Of a stretch of DNA of 37,673 nt, positions 15,626 through 25,328 are shown piece after piece (position 1 is the stretch's first letter; every line of letters starts with the position of its first letter). The stretch spans positions 1-37,673 of the forward strand of contig JBFMCF010000063.1 of assembly GCA_040754625.1 (NCBI GenBank), in the 5' to 3' direction. The position numbers were made by a program, and so were the translations under genes. The DNA is from a bacterium. GTDB lineage: Bacteria > JACRDZ01 > JAQUKH01. The notes under the pieces are model-generated. The model was given only the letters and a program-made list of their open reading frames with translations. It made no database searches and was not told the DNA's origin.

Positions 15626-16690
15626 GTATTTTAATTTTGGGTCAAATATATCCCTTAAACCATCCCCTAAAAAATTAAACGCCATAATCGCGATAAAAAT
15701 AAACATGCCGGGGATAAGAACCCATGGAAAATTTGTCAAAACATTAACACTTTTTGCCACAGAAAGCATATTCCCCCAGCTTGCCTGTGGTTCCATAATC
15801 CCTAATGACAAAAGGCTTAAGGCTGATTCTCCAAGTATATAACCCGGAATGCTTAACGTGGCGGATATAATGGCGTAAGACATAGTATTGGGCAGGATAT
15901 GGCGGTATATAATCCTCCATGGACTTGCTCCAATGGACCTGGCACCCAAAACATACTCTTCTTCACGCAATGAAAGGACCATTCCGCGGACAACACGTGC
16001 CATACCGGCCCACTCAATAAAGCTCATGGCAATTATTATTAAAATATAAATAATAACTGAAGATAAAGCCGGCGGAAAGGTGGCCCTGAGCGCCAGAAGA
16101 AGATAAAAATGCGGGAAAGACATTATTATCTCGCAAAAACGCATAATGAAATTATCAACCCATCCTCCAAAATATCCTGAAATCCCTCCAACAATCATAC
16201 CGATAATAAATGATATAAAAACACCAATCAGCCCTATTGAAAGCGATATCCTGCTTCCATATAAAATCCTCGTAAATATGTCCCGGCCCAGGTAATCGCT
16301 GCCGAAAATAAAAATTTTAGCCGGTCCATCAACACCAAAAAGATGAATGTTGGCTTTAAATATTCCCAGAAATAAATGTTCTTCCCCTTTAACAAAGAAA
16401 TGCATAAAATACTTTTCCCGATCGTTTATTATATAACTTTTCTGGAATGTTTCACTATTTATCTCTCCTGACGTCCCATAAATAAACGGCCTGATATAAA
16501 ATTTCCCGCCTTTATCAAAAAAATGAATTTTTGTGGGCGGATGATAGCTTTTATCCCTGTTCTGAATATAATAACTGTAAGGTGAAATAAAATCCGCGAA
16601 AACAGCGCAGAAATAAAGGATAAAAAGTATTCCCGCGCCAAAAACCGCTAATTTATGTTTTTTGAATTTTTTTAAAAACATATATGTCAT
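15623..16690 (-). CDS. Peptide/nickel-type ABC transporter permease (OppC/DppC-like)
   Basis: An inner-membrane permease of 355 residues. An N-terminal membrane segment (KLAVFGAGILFILYFCAVFADFI) is followed by a long external stretch to about residue 140, longer than in typical OppC. The BPD_transp_1 core then follows, with GSDYLGRDIFTRILYGSRISLSIGL and the ATPase-contact EAA loop EEYVLGARSIGASPWRIIYRHILPN. It pairs with the OppB-like permease 25 bases upstream. No ATPase subunits follow: the gene ends in the palindromic element, whose TAG is its stop codon. Two ATGs (16690 and 16681) are possible starts, and neither has a strong ribosome site. Confidence 0.88.
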   Translation of the reverse strand: MTYMFLKKFKKHKLAVFGAGILFILYFCAVFADFISPYSYYIQNRDKSYHPPTKIHFFDKGGKFYIRPFIYGTSGEINSETFQKSYIINDREKYFMHFFVKGEEHLFLGIFKANIHLFGVDGPAKIFIFGSDYLGRDIFTRILYGSRISLSIGLIGVFISFIIGMIVGGISGYFGGWVDNFIMRFCEIIMSFPHFYLLLALRATFPPALSSVIIYILIIIAMSFIEWAGMARVVRGMVLSLREEEYVLGARSIGASPWRIIYRHILPNTMSYAIISATLSIPGYILGESALSLLSLGIMEPQASWGNMLSVAKSVNVLTNFPWVLIPGMFIFIAIMAFNFLGDGLRDIFDPKLKY

Positions 16691-16715
16691 ATACGACTTA
16701 TAAGACCTGTAAAAA

Positions 16716-17678
16716 CTACTGTCTTATCCTCGGGTCAACAATCAGAAGCAAAATATCGGCAATTAAATTTCCCACAAGCAAAAGAACCGCGCTCATCAAA
16801 AGACTTCCCATAACAAGGTATAAATCCTGGCTGAACACCGCATCAAGCATTAAACGCCCCAGACCCGGCCATGAGGTTACTGTCTCTATTAATGCCGCGC
16901 CGCTCAAAAGCCCCGAGATTTCATATCCGAAAATTGTGACTAATGGATTAATCGCGTTTCTCAACGCGTGTTTATAAATTACAAGGTATTCCGGAAGCCC
17001 CTTCGCGCGCGCTGTAATAATATACTGGCTTCTCAAAACCTCAAGCATATTCGCTCTCATCAAACGCATGAGCCCGGCCAATCCACCGATAACGAGCACA
17101 CTAATCGGAATAATTATATGTTTCAGATAATCCGCTATCCTGCCCGGTATACTCAAGGTTTCATGGTCGATGCTAACTACCCCTCCGATCGGCAGCCAGC
17201 CTGTTTTTGCCGCCGCAAATATTAATAGAAAAGCAATAAAAAAGTTCGGTATTGACATCCCTAAAAATGCAATTATTGAAAAAAGCTTATCCGGTATTTT
17301 TTCTTTTTTAACAGCTGAAACTACTCCCATCGGAATTGCCAATAACCAGATAAAAACTATACTTAAAAAAGATAACGAAAATGTGTTCCATGCTCTTTCC
17401 TTAATCAGGTCAAAAACAGGAACATGATAAGTAAAAGAATATCCAAAATCGAGTTTTAAAATATTCTTCAGCCAATTAAAATATTGGACAATCCACGGCC
17501 TGTCCAGTCCAAACTCCTGCCGCATCTTTTCCAAAGTAATTTTGGAAATCTGGGGATTTAATTTTAACTGGTCAAAATAGTCGCCGGGGGCCATCTGTAT
17601 TATCAGGAAGGAAAAAAAAGTGATCCCCAGGAGAAGAGGAACCATATGGATTATTCTTTTACGAATATATGAAAACAT
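16716..17678 (-). CDS. Peptide/nickel-type ABC transporter permease (OppB/DppB-like)
   Basis: A 320-residue inner-membrane permease. The OppB N-terminal domain is clear (MFSYIRKRIIHMVPLLLGITFFSFLIIQMAPGD), followed by LGLDRPWIVQYFNWLKN-type sequence (here FGLDRPWIVQ) and five further membrane helices. The EAA loop is LRSQYIITARAKGLPEYLVIYKHALRNAI, and the C-terminus has PGLGRLMLDAVFSQDLYLVMG. It starts one base after the TGA of the SIMPL gene, so it is translationally coupled to it. It forms the channel with the OppC-like protein downstream. Confidence 0.9.
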   Translation of the reverse strand: MFSYIRKRIIHMVPLLLGITFFSFLIIQMAPGDYFDQLKLNPQISKITLEKMRQEFGLDRPWIVQYFNWLKNILKLDFGYSFTYHVPVFDLIKERAWNTFSLSFLSIVFIWLLAIPMGVVSAVKKEKIPDKLFSIIAFLGMSIPNFFIAFLLIFAAAKTGWLPIGGVVSIDHETLSIPGRIADYLKHIIIPISVLVIGGLAGLMRLMRANMLEVLRSQYIITARAKGLPEYLVIYKHALRNAINPLVTIFGYEISGLLSGAALIETVTSWPGLGRLMLDAVFSQDLYLVMGSLLMSAVLLLVGNLIADILLLIVDPRIRQ

Positions 17679-17679
17679 A

Positions 17680-18381
17680 TCATTTAATAATCTTATACCG
17701 CACTAAGATATTCATGGACATCTTTTTAAGTGGCATTTCTTTAATGTCTTCGTATTCTTCCAGGGGCTCGGAAAAATATTTGCCTTTTGTATTTTTTTCC
17801 AGATATGTATGAATTTCATTTTCACTGCCCGGGATTTCATCAAGCGACAGTAATTCCAGTTTAACTTCAAAAGATTCTTCATACCATTCTTTCTGCCGTT
17901 TTGCTTTTTTTGCCGCCATGTCTATCAATTCTTTTTTTGCCGGTTCTTTATTTTCAATATCATATTCAATATTTTCTATTGAAATATCCGGATCAATTTT
18001 CCGTATTAACTCAAATATATTGTTAATAAATTTTAAATCTTTAATTTTTAAATCAACATATCCCCTAACAACATAATCCTTGCTGAAAAAACCGCTCGAC
18101 ACATATGAATTTAAATTGTAAACCTTTATGTCTTTTTCATCTATCCCGACCTTTTTAAGTTCGTCCTTCGTCTTGTTTAATGCTTTATTGCAATCCGATG
18201 ATGCGGAGGCGAAAGTGCCCGATTTTTTATCGATTTTCATCTTAATAATAAGGACATCCGATTCAACTTCCTTTTCAGAGGTGATCATAAATTGCACACT
18301 TGGATTTTCCGGCAATTCAGCTTTAACAGTATGAATAGAACACAGAAAAATAAATAAAGGAATTAATAAAACTTTTTTCAT
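17680..18381 (-). CDS. SIMPL-domain (DUF541) periplasmic protein
   Basis: A 233-residue exported protein. The signal peptide ends at HTVKA before ELPENP. The SIMPL fold (two BON-like halves) is seen in VQFMITSEKEVESDVLIIKMKIDKKSG, DCNKALNKTKDELKKVGIDEKDIKVYN, FINNIFELIRKIDPDISIENIEYDIEN and AAKKAKRQKEW. Known members are periplasmic or surface proteins of poorly defined role, some in stress protection. It has a strong GAGGAGGAG ribosome site. It is unusual in sitting inside an ABC peptide-transport operon between the binding protein and the permeases, which suggests a link to the transporter. Confidence 0.8.
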   Translation of the reverse strand: MKKVLLIPLFIFLCSIHTVKAELPENPSVQFMITSEKEVESDVLIIKMKIDKKSGTFASASSDCNKALNKTKDELKKVGIDEKDIKVYNLNSYVSSGFFSKDYVVRGYVDLKIKDLKFINNIFELIRKIDPDISIENIEYDIENKEPAKKELIDMAAKKAKRQKEWYEESFEVKLELLSLDEIPGSENEIHTYLEKNTKGKYFSEPLEEYEDIKEMPLKKMSMNILVRYKIIK

Positions 18382-18434
18382 TTTCTCCTCCTCTGTTTAA
18401 TAAGGATCTCTGCCCTGTGTTTGGACTATTCGTT

Positions 18435-18451
18435 ATCCGCCTTAGGCGGAT
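18435..18451. repeat. Small GC-rich hairpin just after the binding-protein gene
   Basis: ATCCGCC (18435-18441) pairs with GGCGGAT (18445-18451) around TTA. It lies four bases below the binding-protein stop and upstream of the SIMPL gene. Like hairpins after malE-type genes, it could protect the upstream mRNA from decay or reduce read-through, giving more binding protein than permease. There is no U-run. Confidence 0.5.
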
Positions 18452-18454
18452 TCC

Positions 18455-20158
18455 TCATTTATTTATATATATTTCCCAGATGTTATGCAATGCATGCCCG
18501 TAAGCGGTAGGATGGATATTCCCGAATTTGTTTCTGACTGCGTAAATGGCGGCGGGATTAACTGTATAAATTAAAGGAAGCTGTTCGGCGGCTACCTCCT
18601 GCCAGCGGAAATAAATTCCTTTGCGCTTTTCTTCGTTTAACTCGCTCGCTCCGCGGGTAAATAAATCATCAATTTCTTTTTCCCATGATGTCGCGGGTTT
18701 TTCCTGGCGGGGATACCACATATGCAATTGGCCGGAGGACATCCATACATTCATTCCCCCGTGAGGTTCAACTCCGCCTGTCAGCCCTATGATTATCGCG
18801 TCCCAGTCAAAGGGCGGGTTGTCAAGTTTATTAACCAAAGTATTAAACTGGATTGGCGCGAAATGCGCATTAATACCCGCTTTCCGCAGGTCATCCGCGA
18901 TAATATTACCCATTTGTTCACGCTCTTTATTTTCGCTGTTTGTGAGTATCGTAAATTCCACCATATTTCCGTTTTTATCCTCGATAAATCCGTCATTGTT
19001 TTTATCTCTGAATCCAGCGTGTGACAAAATTTCTTTGGCTTTGGCAATATCATAATCATATTTTTTAACATTATCATTAAAGAAAAACACAGCGGCCTTT
19101 TCCATTGCCGAGTGCTGGGGAAACGCAAGCCCGGACATAACATTATTAATAATTGAATTTTTGTCTATCAAATGAGCCACAGCACGGCGAAATTCAACAT
19201 TTGTGAACCAATCAATCTTAGGGCGCTTGACCGTGCCAAGGTTCTGGTTAAACACTAAAAAATTAGTCCCAAATGTCGGCCCGCAGTTAAAAAGCGTAAA
19301 ATTTTCTTCTTTTTCTTTTGCTTTCAGCAAGGCAAAATCCTGGCCCCGCGGCGATAAAATATCTATCTCTCCTGACTGGAATTTTAAAAGCTCAGCATCC
19401 TGATCCGGGACAATCAAAATTACAAGCTGTTCCAGATAGGGCAGTTGTTTCCCATCTTTATTTTTTCTCCAATAATACGGGTTTTTCTCCAAAACAATTT
19501 TCTGGCTGGGAATATATTCTTTAAGATAAAACGGGCCCGTTCCTACAATTTCCGAAGGATTTGCATTTACTCCCCATGTTGAAGTAAACTTTTTTTCCAG
19601 GACTGCTTTTTCAAGGACATGTTTCGGCATTATTTCCTGCCCAAGCTGGCGCAGAAACGGCGCGAATGGTTTTGGCAATATGAATTTTACAGTAAAATCA
19701 TCGATCTTTTCGGCCTTTATTTCCTTACCGTCGATTGTAAAAATATCCCGGCTTGAAGAAGGAATATCGTCATTATAAATCAGTTTTTCAAATGTAAAAA
19801 CCACGTCATCGGCTGTAAACGGCTTGCCGTCAAACCATTGGACATCTTTGCGAAGCTTAAATATCCATTCTAAACCGCCGGGCGAAATATGCCAGCTTTC
19901 GGCAAGACACGGTCTTACTTCTGTAGTTACTCCGTCTGTTTCAGTAAGGCCTTCAAAACACCATCCGATTGCCTGTGTAGTAGATGTCTCTTTTGCCATA
20001 ATCGGATTAAAAGATTTCGGGTCGCTTATCGAACTGATAATAATTTTGCCGCCAGACTGCTTTTCAAACCCGGTTTTTGTTTCATTATCTTTTTTCGAGC
20101 ATGAAAACATTAATGCGGCTGCAAACAAAACGATAACGAATTTTACTGTATTTTTCAT
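18455..20158 (-). CDS. ABC transporter peptide-binding lipoprotein (SBP_bac_5)
   Basis: A 567-residue extracytoplasmic solute-binding protein. The lipoprotein signal ends at LMFSC (C20). Family marks are GLTETDGVTTEVRPCLAESW, FKLRKDVQWFDGKPFTADDVVFTFEKL, VGTGPFYLKEYIPSQKIVLEKNPYYW, EFRRAVAHLIDKNSIIN, and a C-terminal LPLIYTVNPAAIYAVRNKFGN. This is the OppA/DppA type, binding peptides or similar ligands. It starts one base after the secG stop (TAAGATG) and lacks its own ribosome site, so its translation probably depends on secG. The permeases follow downstream. Confidence 0.92.
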   Translation of the reverse strand: MKNTVKFVIVLFAAALMFSCSKKDNETKTGFEKQSGGKIIISSISDPKSFNPIMAKETSTTQAIGWCFEGLTETDGVTTEVRPCLAESWHISPGGLEWIFKLRKDVQWFDGKPFTADDVVFTFEKLIYNDDIPSSSRDIFTIDGKEIKAEKIDDFTVKFILPKPFAPFLRQLGQEIMPKHVLEKAVLEKKFTSTWGVNANPSEIVGTGPFYLKEYIPSQKIVLEKNPYYWRKNKDGKQLPYLEQLVILIVPDQDAELLKFQSGEIDILSPRGQDFALLKAKEKEENFTLFNCGPTFGTNFLVFNQNLGTVKRPKIDWFTNVEFRRAVAHLIDKNSIINNVMSGLAFPQHSAMEKAAVFFFNDNVKKYDYDIAKAKEILSHAGFRDKNNDGFIEDKNGNMVEFTILTNSENKEREQMGNIIADDLRKAGINAHFAPIQFNTLVNKLDNPPFDWDAIIIGLTGGVEPHGGMNVWMSSGQLHMWYPRQEKPATSWEKEIDDLFTRGASELNEEKRKGIYFRWQEVAAEQLPLIYTVNPAAIYAVRNKFGNIHPTAYGHALHNIWEIYINK

Positions 20159-20159
20159 C

Positions 20160-20525
20160 TTATTTATTAATTAATGGTGTTACTGATTCCGGCAGGGCCG
20201 GCAAAACAGCAGAATCCATCAACGGCTGAGGGTGGCTGGAACGCATTTTTCCCGCTTCTTCCTGGGCGGCCTTTTCCATCAGAGAAGCTTTTGAAACTTT
20301 CTGCCCGGTTGTCGAAAGATAAAGAGAACTTGCCATAAAAATCGCTGCACAACCCACTGTTACCTTCCCGATAAAACTCGCGGCCCCGCGGCTCCCCAGT
20401 AACGGATTTTGCCCGCCCCCCCCGAAAACAGAACTGATATCAGTCCCCTTGCCCTGTTGAAGTAAAACAATAAAAATCATTCCGATACAAACTATTACAT
20501 GGATAATAAGAACTAAGGTATACAC
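20160..20525 (-). CDS. secG: Preprotein translocase subunit SecG
   Basis: A 121-residue membrane protein of the SecYEG channel. The SecG features are an N-terminal helix (LVLIIHVIVCIGMIFIVLLQQGKG), the FGGGGQNPLLGSRGAASFIGKVT loop, and a second helix (GCAAIFMASSLYLS), then a polar C-terminal tail. The start is GTG with AGGAGG six bases upstream. It sits between the pgk-tpi fusion and the peptide-binding gene; the gap-pgk-tpi-secG order is common in bacteria. Confidence 0.93.
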   Translation of the reverse strand: MYTLVLIIHVIVCIGMIFIVLLQQGKGTDISSVFGGGGQNPLLGSRGAASFIGKVTVGCAAIFMASSLYLSTTGQKVSKASLMEKAAQEEAGKMRSSHPQPLMDSAVLPALPESVTPLINK

Positions 20526-20552
20526 TCAAATCCTCCTTTTAATGCTCACTGG

Positions 20553-22502
20553 TTATAAATTATTTGCTGTTTTCAATATATCAGTAAAAGTATCAATTTT
20601 TATGCTCGCGCCTCCAACGAGCGCACCGTCTATATTTTCCTGTTTGAGAATATCCTCCACATTTTCAGGAGTCACGCTGCCCCCGTATTGGATACGGACA
20701 TTTGAAGAAATCTCTTCATCATAAATCACAGAAAGCCTGTTCCTTATAAATTTATGCATTTCTTCCGCCTGTTCAGGGGTCGCATTTTTGCCGGTGCCAA
20801 TCGCCCATACCGGCTCATACGCAATTGTTACTTTTTTAATTTCATCCCTGTTTATTCCTGCTAAACCGTTAATCAATTGTTTTTCAACAACTTTCTGGTG
20901 CAAATTTTTATCCCTTTCATCCTGTGTTTCCCCCACGCAAAAAATCGGATATAACCCGTGTTTCAAGGCGGATATTACTTTTTTATTCAACAACTCATCT
21001 GTTTCGCAAAAATATTTCCGCCTCTCCGAATGCCCTATAATTACATAGTTACAGCCTAAATCCTTAAGCATTAAAGGCGATATCTCTCCCGTAAAGGCCC
21101 CCTTTTCCTCAAAATACATATTTTGGGACCCAAATTTAATATTTGAATCCTTAAGCAGGTCCTGCATTAAAAAAAGATGAGTGTAAGGCGGTATAAAAGC
21201 TATATCGATGTTCTTAAATCCGTTTGTTTTTTCCTTGATCCCGTTTATAAGTATTCTCGCGTCCTTCTGCAGTGTGTTCATTTTCCAATTTCCCGCGATA
21301 AACAATTTTCTTCCTTCAATATCGCTGAGTGCCTCTATTCCCGGGAGTGATTTTCCTTCAAGAAATTCCAGTGACGCGCCGCCTCCGGTGGAAATATGTG
21401 TAATTTTATCTTCCACATTGCTGTCATGTATCGCCGCCGCTGAATCGCCGCCCCCGATAATTGTTGTCGCTTTTGATTCAGCTAAAAGTTTCGCGACCGC
21501 GATTGTCCCGTTTTTAAACTGGGGTATCTCGTAAACCCCGACCGGACCGTTCCAGAGAATTGTATTCGCGTTTTCAATTTCTTTTCTAAAAATCTCAATG
21601 GTTTTGGGCCCTATATCCATTCCGCGCCAGCCGTCAGGTATTGATTTTTCGTCCTGCACCCTGCTGTGCGCTGTTTTTGAAAATTCATCGGCAATGATAT
21701 GGTCTACAGGAAGGATTATTCTGCTGTGGTTCTTTTTTACAGTTTCAAGAATTTCATTAGCTAAATCCAGTTTATCTTTTTCCACCAGAGAATCGCCAAC
21801 CAGAATTCCCTGTGATTTTAAAAAGGTATAGGCCATTCCCCCGCCGATCAAAAACGCGTCAACTTTATGCAGAAGATGTTTAAAAATCTCTATTTTATCT
21901 GAAACCTTGCCGCCTCCAAGAATAACCAAAAACGGCCTTTTTGGATTTTGCACGGCCTGCCCCAGGTATTTAATTTCTTTTTCCATTAACAGCCCCGCGG
22001 CAGATTTGGAAACAAACTTAGTCACACCAACAACCGATGCGTGAGCCCGGTGAGAAACACTGAACGCGTCATTCACATAATAATCACAAAGTTTCGCAAG
22101 TTTCTGGGCAAATTCGGGGTCATTGTCTTCTTCTTCACTGTAAAACCGGACATTCTCAAGCAGGATGACATCCCCGTCTTTCATGCCGGCAACCGACATT
22201 TCAACCGATGTCCCGATACAGTCGTTTAACTTTTTTATTTTTCTGCCTAACGCGGCCTCAAGTTTTTCCGCGACCTTGTTCATCCGGAGGCCCTCAATTA
22301 CTTCTCCTTTGGCCCTGCCCAGGTGAGAAATCAATACCGCCCGGCCCCCGCGGTCAATAATATTTTTTATGGTAGGGATAGAACTTGTTATCCTGATGGT
22401 GTCTATAATTTCGCCTTTTTTATCAAGAGGCACATTGAAATCCGTACGGATAAGGACCTTCTTCCCTTTTACATCCAAGTCTTTTACTGAAAGCTTTTGC
22501 AA
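20553..22502 (-). CDS. pgk-tpi: Phosphoglycerate kinase / triosephosphate isomerase fusion
   Basis: A single 649-residue glycolytic enzyme. Residues 1-395 are PGK: RTDFNVPL, SHLGRAKG, the GGGKVSDKIE loop, and nucleotide-binding WNGPVGVYE and GGGDSAAA. Residues 397-649 are TIM, with catalytic K407 (GNWKMN), H491 (IIGHSERR) and E563 (AYEPVWAIGTG). There is no stop or shift at the junction, so the fusion is real; a similar fusion is known in Thermotoga. All catalytic residues are present in both halves. The start codon is TTG, with GGGAGG upstream. It follows gap and precedes secG. Confidence 0.95.
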   Translation of the reverse strand: MQKLSVKDLDVKGKKVLIRTDFNVPLDKKGEIIDTIRITSSIPTIKNIIDRGGRAVLISHLGRAKGEVIEGLRMNKVAEKLEAALGRKIKKLNDCIGTSVEMSVAGMKDGDVILLENVRFYSEEEDNDPEFAQKLAKLCDYYVNDAFSVSHRAHASVVGVTKFVSKSAAGLLMEKEIKYLGQAVQNPKRPFLVILGGGKVSDKIEIFKHLLHKVDAFLIGGGMAYTFLKSQGILVGDSLVEKDKLDLANEILETVKKNHSRIILPVDHIIADEFSKTAHSRVQDEKSIPDGWRGMDIGPKTIEIFRKEIENANTILWNGPVGVYEIPQFKNGTIAVAKLLAESKATTIIGGGDSAAAIHDSNVEDKITHISTGGGASLEFLEGKSLPGIEALSDIEGRKLFIAGNWKMNTLQKDARILINGIKEKTNGFKNIDIAFIPPYTHLFLMQDLLKDSNIKFGSQNMYFEEKGAFTGEISPLMLKDLGCNYVIIGHSERRKYFCETDELLNKKVISALKHGLYPIFCVGETQDERDKNLHQKVVEKQLINGLAGINRDEIKKVTIAYEPVWAIGTGKNATPEQAEEMHKFIRNRLSVIYDEEISSNVRIQYGGSVTPENVEDILKQENIDGALVGGASIKIDTFTDILKTANNL

Positions 22503-22607
22503 TCTGACCTCCCGGTATTTTGAAACACCATTTTATACTTAAGACACTTTTACTTATTGCTATTGACAACTTTTTAATTAACAATTGAAAATTGTCAATT
22601 TTATTAC

Positions 22608-23615
<1,008 letters not shown>

Positions 23616-23664
23616 TTAACCTCCTGTTATAATGATTTTGTTAATACATCACAAAAGATTATAT

Positions 23665-24702
23665 TCATTTTTCAAAAATAGTCAACCCTTTTTTGCCTTC
23701 CTGCCTTCTTTCATAAAGCATCTCGGCAAAACTCTCTAATCTCAATTTTGTCCTCGCGTCAAGGTTTCCCGGCCTGTCACCTTCTATGCTTAAAAAAGGA
23801 ATGTCAATCTCATGCCTGAAAACCATGTCCTCGATCTGGCGGAAACAAAAACTCTGGGTATAATGAATAACACCGTCAACTCTCCGCCTTTTCAATTCTT
23901 TTTTAATGTCTTTCAAACGGAAATAAGCGCCGTAAGGATATGAAAAAGAACCGTATTGTTCAACAATATTTTTCTTTAAGTACGGCATGCTAAACTGGCG
24001 TTGTATTTCATTATAAACCACATGCACGCCCAGCCCTTCAAAATAAAGGTAAAAGTCTGAAAATATCGGCGGGACGCCTATATAGGCGATTCTCGGAAAA
24101 TTTTGATTTATTTTTGGAGATTTTTTCGCTATATCCAGGAATCTTATAAGTTTCTCTTCAAACTGTTCAAAACTCCCGTTAAAATCACTGCTTGCCACAA
24201 GATACAAGTGGTTAACAAACCCGCTTACCCTGTTTTCTCTCCACGTGAGATTGTCCAATTCAACAAGAAGTTTTCTTATCTCATCCAACCGTTTTTTTAT
24301 CTTGTTGACCTTGTCCCATGTCGTCCCGAAATAATCAATTAATTTTTTAATTTCATTTTTTAGATGTTTTTTATCGAGGTGGTCATACGGGTATGAAAAC
24401 GGGATTATATCAAGACCCTCAAGCTTCCATGTTTCCATCAGGGCATGCGTATTGCTGCAATCTCCCTGTATAACACCTATGATTCTCTTCATTTTAAGCT
24501 TTAAAGCAGTTGAATAAATGCCTTTTATCCAACTGCAGGTATTGCGGGGAAAACCCGCTTCCTCGGCAAATTCAACAAGTTTATCTTTATTGAGGTGATT
24601 AATAAAAATATTATTTAAATCAAGTGGGACAAGGCCTGCGGCAAAGATTACCTCGACAGGAATAGATGTGGTAAAACCTACGCGTTTGTCAGCTTCTTTC
24701 AA
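23665..24702 (-). CDS. 2-hydroxyacyl-CoA dehydratase-family protein (HgdB-like), single subunit
   Basis: A 345-residue protein of the HgdB/BcrC/BadD family. N-terminal RVGFTTSIPVEVIFAAGLVPLDLNN is diagnostic. Three likely iron-sulfur cysteines are in RNTCSWIKG, VIQGDCSNTHAL and HYTQSFCFRQIED. The LSIEGDRPGNLDARTKLRLESFAEML end is also typical. In known systems two such subunits and an ATP-driven activator (HgdC) act together, or a single protein carries a double-cubane cluster. Neither a second subunit nor an activator is in the window. The start is TTG with AAGGA six bases upstream. Its substrate is unknown. It stands between leuD and gap, with a REP-like hairpin region above it. Confidence 0.8.
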   Translation of the reverse strand: MKEADKRVGFTTSIPVEVIFAAGLVPLDLNNIFINHLNKDKLVEFAEEAGFPRNTCSWIKGIYSTALKLKMKRIIGVIQGDCSNTHALMETWKLEGLDIIPFSYPYDHLDKKHLKNEIKKLIDYFGTTWDKVNKIKKRLDEIRKLLVELDNLTWRENRVSGFVNHLYLVASSDFNGSFEQFEEKLIRFLDIAKKSPKINQNFPRIAYIGVPPIFSDFYLYFEGLGVHVVYNEIQRQFSMPYLKKNIVEQYGSFSYPYGAYFRLKDIKKELKRRRVDGVIHYTQSFCFRQIEDMVFRHEIDIPFLSIEGDRPGNLDARTKLRLESFAEMLYERRQEGKKGLTIFEK

Positions 24703-24733
24703 TTTTGATCCTTATAATTAAATGAGCGAACCT

Positions 24734-24793
24734 GCCTGCGGCAGGCTGGCACATGGGTTTGCCCCTGTCAATTGGGCAAGGCAAGCCTTGCCC
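24734..24793. repeat. Two REP-like palindromes between leuD and the dehydratase-like gene
   Basis: GCCTGC-G-GCAGGC (24734-24746) and GGGCAAGGC-AA-GCCTTGCCC (24774-24793) lie 28 bases apart in a 98-bp gap. TTGCCC before the second can also pair with its GGGCAA, giving an alternative fold. They sit after the leuD stop on the minus strand and may end or stabilise the leuCD message. Confidence 0.6.
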
Positions 24794-24800
24794 CTACAAT

Positions 24801-25283
24801 TTATTTTTTAATCCACTGCATCAGCCCGCCGGCTGAAATCAACTCCTGCATAAATGGAGGGAAGGGAGCCGTCTGAAACATTTTACCGGTTGTCAGATTT
24901 TTTATCCTGCCGAGATTAAAATCAATTTCAATTATATCGCCTTCTTTAATATCAGAAGCCGCGTCATTTGATTCCAAAATCGGGAGCCCGATATTTATCG
25001 CGTTACGGTAAAATATTCTCGCGAAAGAAGGCGCGATAACCGCCGCGATTCCTGAAAATTTTATTGCGATCGGCGCGTGTTCGCGGGACGAACCGCACCC
25101 GAAATTTTTGCCCGCGACAATAATATCGCCGGGTTTTATTTTCTTAACAAAATCAATATCAATATCTTCCATACAATATTTCGCCAGCTCTTTCGGGTCT
25201 GATGTGTTCAATCTCCTCGCCGGTATAATTTCATCCGTATTGACATCGTCCCTGAATTTCCAAACTTTACCTTGTATAACCAT
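24801..25283 (-). CDS. leuD: 3-isopropylmalate dehydratase small subunit
   Basis: A 160-residue swivel-domain subunit that, with LeuC, isomerises 2-isopropylmalate to 3-isopropylmalate in leucine synthesis. The pattern [25 protein letters not shown] and [18 protein letters not shown] is characteristic of the archaeal/bacterial short LeuD. The substrate loop reads RLNT where YLNT is more usual, a small difference that could bear on specificity. The homoaconitase subfamily is close, so substrate is inferred. The start ATG has GGGGA upstream and follows leuC by 45 bases. Confidence 0.9.
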   Translation of the reverse strand: MVIQGKVWKFRDDVNTDEIIPARRLNTSDPKELAKYCMEDIDIDFVKKIKPGDIIVAGKNFGCGSSREHAPIAIKFSGIAAVIAPSFARIFYRNAINIGLPILESNDAASDIKEGDIIEIDFNLGRIKNLTTGKMFQTAPFPPFMQELISAGGLMQWIKK

Positions 25284-25328
25284 AAATTTCCCCTTCCGTT
25301 CTTCAGCCTTCAGCCTGAAACCTTCAGC

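Noticed and set aside
20553-22502. Two separate genes pgk and tpi joined by a sequencing error
   Set aside because: The frame is continuous with full catalytic sets on both sides, and the same fusion is known in Thermotoga.
22562-22599. Inverted repeat ATTGACAA...TTGTCAAT between gap and pgk as a terminator
   Set aside because: It is AT-rich, has no U-run and lies inside an evident operon; it is mentioned only with gap.
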